Assembly (NCBI GenBank): GCA_023129485.1
Contig: JAGMBY010000046.1
Coordinates: forward strand, 1-39,603
Direction of reading: 5' to 3'
DNA length: 39,603 bases
DNA from: Actinomycetes bacterium
GTDB taxonomy: Bacteria > Actinomycetota > Humimicrobiia > JAHJRV01
The notes under the pieces were generated by a model. That model did not search any database. It saw only the letters and a program-made list of their open reading frames with translations, and was not told where the DNA came from. Below are positions 31,721 to 39,603 of this stretch, piece by piece (within the stretch, counting starts at the first letter, position 1; each line of letters begins with the position of its first letter). The position numbers and the translations under genes are program-made.

Positions 31721-33259
31721 ATGGATTATATTATGAATGAGAATAAATTACACCAAAAAAACTCACTAATAAAAATCTTATCATTACTTGGTATCTCTTT
31801 CATCTTAGGTTTAATATTTAATTATTTTTTCTATAGGAGCTTATTAGGTATTTCAGTTCTTTTATATATATGCTTTATATTAATTGGATTATTAATACTT
31901 TCTCTAATTTACAAAAAGAAATTAAATAAGTCCGTGATATTTATTACTGTCCCTTTATTATTTTTTTCTACAATGGTTCTTATAAGATCCAGCGCTATGC
32001 TTACCTTTTTAAATATCATAATGTCACTATATCTTTTATTGATGGTAGCAAATCTTGATATTGGTAAAAAAATCCAAAATTACTTGTTAATTGATTATTT
32101 GAAAATTTTTTTACTCCCAGTTAGATTTGTTGAAAATTTAATAAATTTTACTTCTGATATAAATGCATTATGGGGCAAAAATAAAAAGCAAAAATTTTTT
32201 CATAGCATAATCAGAGGTATATTAATAACTGCCCCAATATTAGTTATATTCCTCATACTCTTTTCATCAGCTGATCTTGTGTTTCGAAAATATCTCTTAA
32301 ATTTAATTAATATAAATGCAGAGACAATTTATAGATCAATTATAGCGGTCATTATTACCCTGGTTTTTGTTGGTGCTTATTCCTATATTTTCAAAAGGTC
32401 AAAGAGTATATTTCAAACTATAAAAGTTATTAAAAAAACATTTAGTTTTGGAATTATTGAAGTATCTGTTGTTTTAGGATTAATTAATCTCTTATTTCTC
32501 ATTTTTATATTGGTTCAAATGACATATCTTTTCGGGGGAGAAAAAAATATTATTGTTCATGGATTTACATATGCGCAATACGCAAGAGGAGGTTTCTTTG
32601 AACTCATAACAGTTGTGGTTATTTCATTCTTAATAATTTTTATAATGGAAAAATATGTATTTCGCAAAGATGAAAACCATACACTTCAATTCAAAACACT
32701 CAGTGGCGTGCTTATCATTCTGGTTATTTTAATAATGGTATCAGCTTTTAAAAGATTGCTGCTCTATGAAAATGCATATGGTTTTACAGTATTAAGACTT
32801 TACAGCCATATATTCATAATATGGTTAGCAGCAGTTTTCATTTTATTGCTCTATAAGATTTTTATTGATAGAAGAGAGAATATTTTTATCATTTATTTTC
32901 TTACTTCTGTAATTTTATTTTTAGTGTTTGTTAATTTACTCAATCCAGATGCATTCATAGCGAAACAAAATATCCAGCGTTATTACAGTACTGGTAAGTT
33001 GGATGTTTTTTATTTAACTCAATTATCTGATGATGCAATCCCCGAAACAATAAAAGTTCTTGATATACCAGATGAGGAATTGAGAGGACCTTTTGCAAAT
33101 AGTATGTATGGGAATTGGCTATATGTATTAGAAAATAAAGATTATCATAATAAATGGCAATCATTTAATATCTCACGATCAAGAGCGATAATGATTTTAG
33201 AATCAAAGGCAAAATTATTAAAACAAGTAAAAGATTTATATATTGATTCATTAGATTAA
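31721..33259 (+). CDS. DUF4173-like multi-pass membrane protein
   Basis: Many TM helices; FTYAQYARGGFFELITVVVISFLIIF signature-like segment; C-terminal soluble segment with YYSTGKLDVFYLTQLSDDAIP. Confidence 0.65.
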   Translation: MDYIMNENKLHQKNSLIKILSLLGISFILGLIFNYFFYRSLLGISVLLYICFILIGLLILSLIYKKKLNKSVIFITVPLLFFSTMVLIRSSAMLTFLNIIMSLYLLLMVANLDIGKKIQNYLLIDYLKIFLLPVRFVENLINFTSDINALWGKNKKQKFFHSIIRGILITAPILVIFLILFSSADLVFRKYLLNLININAETIYRSIIAVIITLVFVGAYSYIFKRSKSIFQTIKVIKKTFSFGIIEVSVVLGLINLLFLIFILVQMTYLFGGEKNIIVHGFTYAQYARGGFFELITVVVISFLIIFIMEKYVFRKDENHTLQFKTLSGVLIILVILIMVSAFKRLLLYENAYGFTVLRLYSHIFIIWLAAVFILLLYKIFIDRRENIFIIYFLTSVILFLVFVNLLNPDAFIAKQNIQRYYSTGKLDVFYLTQLSDDAIPETIKVLDIPDEELRGPFANSMYGNWLYVLENKDYHNKWQSFNISRSRAIMILESKAKLLKQVKDLYIDSLD

Positions 33260-33390
33260 TATCCATTTTATAACAACCCTTATAACTAACATTTACTTTT
33301 GGGTTTATAATAAAAAATTTTTAAAAAATATTGACAATAGAGTTTTTTTTGTTTAAAATTTTTATCACAAATTTATAACAATTAAATAAC

Positions 33391-33498
33391 TTGCTTAATT
33401 CAAAGGAAGTGGGGGAACCATTAGTTTGGGGTGAATCTTGCAAAGCAAGTAGGGTTAAAATCTTTCGACCCGAACCCGTCAGCTAACTCCGCAAGCAT
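33391..33498 (+). promoter_or_regulatory. ydaO/yuaA-type (cyclic di-AMP) riboswitch aptamer
   Basis: TTGCTTAAT...GGGGGAACCA...TTTGGGGTGAATC...GACCCGAACCCGTCAGCTAACTCCGCAAGCA matches the remembered conserved core (GGGGGAcCCA / GGGGTGAATC / CCGAAtCCGaCAGCTAACcTCGtAAGC). Confidence 0.88.
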
Positions 33499-33515
33499 TG
33501 AAAGATTTGTTTTAA

Positions 33516-33550
33516 GGTCACTAATGGTTTCTCCAGTGGCCTATTTTTTA
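33516..33550 (+). terminator. Intrinsic terminator forming the riboswitch expression platform
   Basis: GGTCACT(33516-33522)/AGTGGCC(33535-33541) stem followed by TATTTTTTA. Confidence 0.8.
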
Positions 33551-33726
33551 TGTAAAAATTTATTAATTCTAAAAAAAATCTAAAAGAAAATTGAACACAG
33601 AAACATAGTTTCTAAGAATATCTATTAACAAAATATTCTAATTATATAGTTTGTATAACAATATTTTTTATAAAGACATAGTTTAAATTATTTGTATTAA
33701 TAAAAGAGCTATTAAATGAAAAGAGA

Positions 33727-34941
33727 GTGATAAATATGAAGGTTATTAACAAGGAAGATATATTAGAGATTGCAAAAAATCACTGCTTTTTCAATGGGTT
33801 AAATGATAGTGGAGCTGAATTATGTAAAGCTAATAGTATTTATGGTATTGCTGGAATTCATTACGTACAAAATCTACTTGGTATGGAACCAAATGCTACT
33901 TTCATTTTCACACCAGATATGACTATTACCAGAAATGTTGGTCGCTGGAGAAGTGGATTTGGTTATGGAGGAAAAATAAGTTGGGGCGATGGAAATAATG
34001 ATCTTATAATTCTTAACACAAAACCTAATGCATGCGGAATGATAATTGGTGGATTGGAGAAATTACCTGAAATTGAAGATTTAATAGAAGAATTATATGA
34101 GATGGAAAAAGATACAATAAAAATAGATGGTATTAAAATTAAGTGGGATTTTTATAAAAGCAACCACTTTATAGATTTATTTAGAGTGGAACCTGTTGAA
34201 AATCTTGATTTTTATCTATCTCCATATTTTTTTATCATACATGGTTCAGTTGGTGAATTAACTAAAGATAATAAAGCAGGATTTGGATTATATTTTGATA
34301 AAAGTAAGAAGCTGTATAAGATGGCAGAACACATTGGTACACCTTTTGGTAAATTTCATATTCTTACAGGCAATAATGCTAAAGAATATTTCGAGATGTA
34401 TAAATATGCTGAAAATTTTTCAAAGAGGAAAAGGAAACTAGCTGCAGAGTTGTTGTTTGATGAATTTATTGAAATCTCTAACGAGACCCATCAGGGGCTT
34501 ATAAACATGAATGAAATATGTTTGGGATGTCATTATTTGAAAGGCAATAACACTCTCTTCCCAGTTGTTTTGAGAGGAGATTTACCCGCATATCTAGTGA
34601 GAGGTATTCCAAATCTAAGCCCTGAAATCATTGAAACACTGGGTTTTGAAAAAAGATCAAGAAAATTTGGAGTTTATGACAGGCTTCTAAATGCAAACAT
34701 AATACCTCATGGTGGTGGATATGTTTTACCAGATAGTGTAACTGTTAATAAAGTGATAGAAGTTAATGGGACAAGATACTTTGAAGTCGACATGCAAAAT
34801 GATAGAGGTAAAAAAATTGTTTCTGAAGTTCAAGAATTGCCATATGAATATAGGGGTAAATCAGTTATTGTCCGTTCCTTAGAATCAAAGTTAATAAAAG
34901 TAGTTGCTAAATTAATTCCTGAATATGTCCTAAAAATATAA
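33727..34941 (+). CDS. Uncharacterised 404-aa protein (family not recognised) downstream of the c-di-AMP riboswitch; a second possible start is the ATG at 33736
   Basis: Complete ORF; motifs such as GYGGKISWGDGNNDLIILNTKPNACGM, FIIHGSVGEL, ANIIPHGGGYVLPDS. Confidence 0.75.
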   Translation: MINMKVINKEDILEIAKNHCFFNGLNDSGAELCKANSIYGIAGIHYVQNLLGMEPNATFIFTPDMTITRNVGRWRSGFGYGGKISWGDGNNDLIILNTKPNACGMIIGGLEKLPEIEDLIEELYEMEKDTIKIDGIKIKWDFYKSNHFIDLFRVEPVENLDFYLSPYFFIIHGSVGELTKDNKAGFGLYFDKSKKLYKMAEHIGTPFGKFHILTGNNAKEYFEMYKYAENFSKRKRKLAAELLFDEFIEISNETHQGLINMNEICLGCHYLKGNNTLFPVVLRGDLPAYLVRGIPNLSPEIIETLGFEKRSRKFGVYDRLLNANIIPHGGGYVLPDSVTVNKVIEVNGTRYFEVDMQNDRGKKIVSEVQELPYEYRGKSVIVRSLESKLIKVVAKLIPEYVLKI

Positions 34942-34991
34942 ATAAGACGTCATTTATTAGGATGTTTAATTAATTATTCTATCTAAAATAA

Positions 34992-35435
34992 ATGGATATT
35001 AATATGAGTCAAGAAAAAAAGGATAAAAGTTTAAAAATTGTTGCGTATATACTCATTCTTACTGGGATTATAACCGTACTATATTGGATATTATTCTTCC
35101 TTGGAATAACTAAATCAAGTGATGAACCTATATATTTAGCATTTGAGCATTCTTTTCCTGCTGCAGATGCTTGGATGGCAGCCTGTGCAATAATGGCTGG
35201 AATAGGTTTATTAAAAGAAAAATCATGGGGTTATCTTTTTACACTTTTAACTAGTAGTTCATTAATATTTTTAGGTCTAATGGATGTACTTTTCAACATA
35301 GAAAATAGGATGTATTTAAACATGACATCTGAAATGATTATTGAAACTATAATAAATATCCTCTGCTTGACCTTTGGACCTTTTCTTATTCCTTTTATTT
35401 GGTCAAAGCATAAAGAATATATTTCATCAAAATAA
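34992..35435 (+). CDS. Small membrane protein, four predicted TM segments, unknown function
   Basis: Hydrophobic ORF IVAYILILTGIITVLYWILFFLGI...AWMAACAIMAGIGLL. Confidence 0.6.
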   Translation: MDINMSQEKKDKSLKIVAYILILTGIITVLYWILFFLGITKSSDEPIYLAFEHSFPAADAWMAACAIMAGIGLLKEKSWGYLFTLLTSSSLIFLGLMDVLFNIENRMYLNMTSEMIIETIINILCLTFGPFLIPFIWSKHKEYISSK

Positions 35436-35485
35436 ATATTGTTATAATTTTTAAAAATATACTTAAGAATTTAAGGGAGACGAAG

Positions 35486-35845
35486 TTGTCAATTTTAAGT
35501 AAGATGGTAGAAACTATTAAAAATAATCCAGAATATGAAAAGGTGGGAATGATTCTCTGTCATAATGGGGTAGTTAGAGGATATTCTAAAGATGGAAGAA
35601 AGGTAAAAGGATTAAAAGTAAAATTAGATAAAACCAAATTAATAAATTTGATTAACAGAATTAAAAATAAACCTGGAATAACTGATGTCTTAGTAGATAT
35701 AAGAGAGGGAAAATTAAAAATTGGAGAAGATATAATGTTCGTAGTAATTGCAGGTGATATTAGAGAGAATGTATTCCCAGCTCTCAAGGAAGCAGTAAAC
35801 AGTATAAAGAGTGATGTATTAAAAAAGGAGGAAGAAATATCTTAA
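35486..35845 (+). CDS. MoaE-like molybdopterin-synthase-family protein (TTG start)
   Basis: KVGMILCHNGVVRGYSKDGRKVKGLKVKLD...DVLVDIREGKLKIGEDIMFVVIAGDIRENVFPALKEAVNSIKS. Confidence 0.8.
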   Translation: MSILSKMVETIKNNPEYEKVGMILCHNGVVRGYSKDGRKVKGLKVKLDKTKLINLINRIKNKPGITDVLVDIREGKLKIGEDIMFVVIAGDIRENVFPALKEAVNSIKSDVLKKEEEIS

Positions 35846-35888
35846 AACACAAGGGATAAAGTAGATTTTTGGATATTGGCATTGGTAA

Positions 35889-35993
35889 TTGGTAAAAAAT
35901 AGTTGGAGATTATTATTAAACAAAGGAGCAAAAACTATTTACCCAGCACACGGAAAACCCTTTCCTGCAGACATCATTCGAAAAATAATATGA
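35889..35993 (+). pseudogene. C-terminal remnant of an MBL-fold metallohydrolase
   Basis: In-frame translation LLLNKGAKTIYPAHGKPFPADIIRKII* with the YPAHG motif; no upstream MBL HxHxDH segment in any frame. Confidence 0.6.
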
Positions 35994-36012
35994 GTAAGTA
36001 TAAGCGAGATAG

Positions 36013-36165
36013 GAAAGTGAGAGAAATGAAAATGGATATAATGAAATTAATGAAACAAGCAAAGAACTTAAAGAAATTAAAAGGCAGCTTGATTCACAAA
36101 AAGAAGTAGTCAGACAATCATTAAAAGGAATTAACCTTCCAAATTTTTTAAAAGACATGAAATGA
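36013..36165 (+). pseudogene. Open frame encoding a small charged coiled-coil, no canonical start, stop overlaps cysS ATG (ATGA)
   Basis: ESERNENGYNEINETSKELKEIKRQLDSQKEVVRQSLKGINLPNFLKDMK* in the frame not listed in the ORF track. Confidence 0.4.
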
Positions 36166-37556
36166 AATTAAAAATCTATAACTCATTAACAAAGAAAAAA
36201 GAGGTATTTAAACCTATCAATAAAGACAAAGTTAGGATGTATACATGTGGTATGACAGTTTACGATCATACCCATATTGGTAATATGCGAACTTACATAA
36301 ATACTGATATTTTGCGCAGAGTTTTGGAATACAGTGGTTTTGAAGTAAAACAAGTGGAAAATGTAACCGATGTAGGCCATCTTTTTGGTGATAGAGACAT
36401 GGGAAGAGATAAGATTGAAGATTCAGCAAGGAAGGCTAAGAAGTCAGCCTGGGAAATCGCCACAATGTATGAGAAGGAATTTTTTGAGACTATGCAAGCA
36501 TTAAATGTAAAAATGCCTACAATAGTTTGTCGTGCCACTGAACATATAAAAGAAATGATTGATTTAATTAAAAAGATTGAAAAGAACGAATTTAGTTATA
36601 AAACTTCTGATGGGATTTATTTTAATACTTCAAGGATAAAAGATTATAATAAGCTATCCGGAATGCCATTAGAAAAGTTAAGGGAAGGAGCAAGAGTCGA
36701 GAAAAATCCCGAGAAACTTAATCTCACAGATTTTGCCTTGTGGAAATTCTCACCAAAAAGGGGACCTCGGCGACAAATGGAATGGGATTCCCCCTGGGGA
36801 ATTGGTTTTCCAGGGTGGCATATAGAATGTTCAGCAATGGGAATGAAGTATTTAGGTGAGCAGATTGATATTCATACTGGTGGTGTGGATCATATTCCAA
36901 TACACCATACTAATGAAAGAGCACAGAATATTGCTGCAACAGGACATCCAATAGTAAATCTTTGGTTTCATAATGCATTTTTAAAAGTTGAAGGTCAGAG
37001 GATGGGTAAATCTCTGGGAAACTTTTTTTGGATGAAGGATATTACAGATAAAGGTTTTAATCCACTTGCTTTCAGATATCTCTGCTTAAATACTCATTAC
37101 CGAAGTGAGACGAACTTTACTTGGGAAGCTTTAGATGCTGCCCAGACTGCTTTAAATAGACTTTACTGCGAAGTCTCAATTTGGGATCCCCTCACAAATA
37201 CAGCTATTAAGACTGGATGCACTGAATATGAGAAGGAATTCCTTAATGCAATCAATGACGATCTTAGTATCCCTAAAGCCTTGTCAATTGTATGGAATCT
37301 TTTCAAAGATAATCAATTTTCTACTTCTGATAAACACAAAACTCTTCTCAAAATGGATAAGGTATTAGGATTAGGTATTAAAGGTGTTGAGCATTTAGAA
37401 ATTTCAGAGGATGTAAAGAAGTTAATTGCTGAAAGGGAAAAGTTACGTAAAGAGAAAAACTGGAGAGAAGCTGATAAAATCCGTGACCAACTGGGGGAGA
37501 GAGGATATCTTTTAGAGGATACTCCCGAAGGAACGATAGTAAAAGGAAAATTATAA
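36162..37556 (+). CDS. cysS: Cysteine--tRNA ligase
   Basis: YTCGMTVYDHTHIGNMRTYINTDILRR, GFPGWHIECSAMGMKYLGEQIDIHTGGVDHIPIHHTNE, GQRMGKSLGNFF. Confidence 0.97.
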   Translation: MKLKIYNSLTKKKEVFKPINKDKVRMYTCGMTVYDHTHIGNMRTYINTDILRRVLEYSGFEVKQVENVTDVGHLFGDRDMGRDKIEDSARKAKKSAWEIATMYEKEFFETMQALNVKMPTIVCRATEHIKEMIDLIKKIEKNEFSYKTSDGIYFNTSRIKDYNKLSGMPLEKLREGARVEKNPEKLNLTDFALWKFSPKRGPRRQMEWDSPWGIGFPGWHIECSAMGMKYLGEQIDIHTGGVDHIPIHHTNERAQNIAATGHPIVNLWFHNAFLKVEGQRMGKSLGNFFWMKDITDKGFNPLAFRYLCLNTHYRSETNFTWEALDAAQTALNRLYCEVSIWDPLTNTAIKTGCTEYEKEFLNAINDDLSIPKALSIVWNLFKDNQFSTSDKHKTLLKMDKVLGLGIKGVEHLEISEDVKKLIAEREKLRKEKNWREADKIRDQLGERGYLLEDTPEGTIVKGKL

Positions 37557-37657
37557 CTATTTCTCAAACCAGCTGTGGAAGCTAATTCTTCTCCCAATTG
37601 TTTTAATATTAATCCGAATCTGGAGTAAAAATCACTAATACCCAGTCTTATTTCTTC
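37557..37657 (-). pseudogene. HepT/DUF86 (HEPN)-like C-terminal remnant
   Basis: Reverse-strand translation EEIRLGISDFYSRFGLILKQLGEELASTAGLRN... resembles HepT up to the catalytic RN, then runs into cysS; stop codon immediately upstream. Confidence 0.4.
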
Positions 37658-37736
37658 TTATAGTTAAAATAAATTTTGTTGATTAGACTTATTGAAAAGC
37701 TACTGCACTGGATAGGAATGAGAGTCGAGTATTATA

Positions 37737-38753
37737 TCATTTTGAGGCCCTTATGAGTCTGCTCAGGCGTTCAGTTCCAAGACCTAATCCGATAAGTAAT
37801 GCCCCTATGATTAGTAGAGTGACAGGCATCCCGATTCTATCAGTGAAATGCTCAAAGTTTATATAGGTAATCCAGAACAGAAGGAAAGCTGCTCCACTAT
37901 AGAGGAAAGTTTGCGACTGCTTTTTCATGCTAGCAGTGATAAATGTAATACTAGCTAAAAAAGCTATTGCTTCCATTACTGTCTTTTGCCAGGTTGTAGG
38001 GTATTCATCCATAGCTGAGACTAAGCTGAAAAATAAGATAGTCAGGGCTCCGAAGATGCGAGATACTATAACAAGACCTTTTTTCTCCTTTATCCATAAC
38101 TGTTCAGATAAGGCTAACCATAAGCTACCAACTACCAGACCTATCGCAAGAATACCTAAAGCCTCATAGAAATCATTTAAGGGTGGAAGAATATGACTCA
38201 GCCAGCCAATGAACGAGAATAACACTGCACTACCACAAATATGGAATGCAATACTTTGAGTAATACTGGGAAGTAGAACAAAAGCAGTACCAGCCAATAT
38301 AGTTGCCAACAGGCAACTCACAAGTATCATTGGGTCACCAGATCTATTTAAGTCAAGAACACCCATCTCATAGAATATTACTCCAAAGACTAACCCACTA
38401 AGCAGGCAAGCTACTAACCACAAGGCTTGTGCACCTCTTCTAAGTCGTGTTCTCTCTGATCCATGAAGCCACCAACCTAATGCAAACATTAAAACTGTGG
38501 GAATGAGCACTGTGACTATTCTACCCATGCTCCCAAATTTTCTCCAGTTCAGTATCACAAAGAAAGCCAATGCCAAAAAGATAATAAAGCTACCAAGATA
38601 AACTAATATCTCATTGAGCTTCATCCGACGAGCGGGAGATATTATTTCAATCTCTTTTTCCCTCCGCTTAATCGCTTCAGCTTGCTCGGTAGATATCAAG
38701 CTCTCTCTTACCCACTCCTCAATCTTGTTTAGTAAAGATTTCTGTTTATTCAC
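37737..38753 (-). CDS. DUF2157-like multi-pass membrane protein
   Basis: N-terminal EWVRESLISTEQAEAIKRREKE... followed by ILVYLGSFIIFLALAFFVILNW and multiple TM helices. Confidence 0.75.
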   Translation of the reverse strand: MNKQKSLLNKIEEWVRESLISTEQAEAIKRREKEIEIISPARRMKLNEILVYLGSFIIFLALAFFVILNWRKFGSMGRIVTVLIPTVLMFALGWWLHGSERTRLRRGAQALWLVACLLSGLVFGVIFYEMGVLDLNRSGDPMILVSCLLATILAGTAFVLLPSITQSIAFHICGSAVLFSFIGWLSHILPPLNDFYEALGILAIGLVVGSLWLALSEQLWIKEKKGLVIVSRIFGALTILFFSLVSAMDEYPTTWQKTVMEAIAFLASITFITASMKKQSQTFLYSGAAFLLFWITYINFEHFTDRIGMPVTLLIIGALLIGLGLGTERLSRLIRASK

Positions 38754-39291
38754 TTCATTCTCCTTTCATAAGAATTAGTTTCTTTTTGGTTCTATTAAAA
38801 CACGGGGGAGTGTTAATTACAAATACAGAAGCTATCAAAAAATACGAAATGAAACGACCATTGTGTATTCTATCATATATTAAACAGTGATATCTATAAA
38901 TTTTAGGGCTTCTATCAGTCTCTTGGCTATAAAAATTCAATAAATTATGCTCAATGATACAAATTTTTATTTATATACTCACCCAGCAGGTAATCTTGAA
39001 ATGCTTAAAATAAAAATATAATATAAAAATTAGGCTTAATGTTTATGATAGTCAATACAAAATTTACTATAAAAAGTTTATAAAGATTATGCTGATTAAA
39101 CTATTTAAATATAAAGAGTTATGTTACAAAAAAAGAAGAAGAAATTTTATAGTTCTAATCATTTATAATTTTCATTAATAAAAAGATTTTAGACTTATAT
39201 CTTTCCCATGATATTAATGATAATTATTATTTTATCTATTGTTTAAAAAAATTTTATGTATTAAAATTTAAAATTATTTTTAGAAAAATGT

Positions 39292-39603
39292 ATGAGAGAG
39301 AGTAAATTTGTGAAAACAGAAATGTTGTTTAAAGTTGAGTTATTTTACAATCTACATAAAGAGATTAAAACACAAGTAAACAGGCTTTTAGATGATTGTT
39401 TTGGAGCAGAAAGCGGATTAACATCTCAACAATTAGATATACAAAAAGATAAATTCTTTAGTATCCCAATTGCTTATCTTTTAGCAACAGAGAATAATCT
39501 GGTTATTGGAGTCATTAAATTATATAAAAGAAAGATCAGTTATCTAGATGAGAAGATAATTCTGGGAGGATTTGGTGGAGTATGTACTGCAAAAAATAAA
39601 AGA
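39292..39603 (+). CDS. GNAT family N-acetyltransferase, truncated by the window end
   Basis: MRESKFVKTEMLFKVELFYNLHKEIKTQVNRLLDDCF...ILGGFGGVCTAKNKR resembles the beta4/motif A start of a GNAT fold. Confidence 0.6.
   Translation, partial: MRESKFVKTEMLFKVELFYNLHKEIKTQVNRLLDDCFGAESGLTSQQLDIQKDKFFSIPIAYLLATENNLVIGVIKLYKRKISYLDEKIILGGFGGVCTAKNKR

Noticed and set aside
35903-36109. 68-aa ORF MEIIIKQRSKNYLPSTRKTLSCRHHSKN...
   Set aside because: Wrong frame relative to the MBL-fold remnant and to the ATGA-coupled frame; translation is not protein-like.

Overview
This is a 39.6 kb AT-rich bacterial window that looks chromosomal and origin-proximal. It opens in the 3' part of gyrB, followed by gyrA, archease, a SagB-type nitroreductase, an Ogt/MGMT-type methyltransferase, RtcB RNA ligase and an RDD protein. 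Next come tRNA-Ile(GAT), a compositionally atypical Na+/Ca2+ exchanger, tRNA-Ala(TGC), tRNA-Val(CAC) and tRNA-Ala(CGC), then HtpX, an acyl-CoA ligase, a four-PASTA Ser/Thr kinase, tRNA-Leu(CAG), a DUF4446 protein, and serS followed by a tRNA-Ser/tRNA-Arg cluster. The second half holds a permease, an S9 peptidase, a lipoprotein-type HlyD adaptor with an ABC ATPase and two ABC-2 permeases, tRNA-Ser(GGA), a DUF4173-like protein, a MoaE-like protein, cysS, a DUF2157-like protein and a truncated GNAT gene. The strongest non-coding signal is a ydaO/yuaA-type (c-di-AMP) riboswitch at about 33391-33543. Its mutually exclusive antiterminator (16-bp helix) and terminator can be read directly from the sequence. 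It lies upstream of a 404-aa protein that I cannot assign to a family. Other observations are a 132-bp palindromic repeat inside an ABC operon, several gene remnants (GNAT, MGMT-like, MBL-fold, HepT-like), clustering of serS with three of the four tRNA-Ser genes in the window, and an exchanger gene separating tRNA-Ile from tRNA-Ala. I did not find convincing evidence of a wholly new multigene system. Family names come from motif recognition, not database searches.
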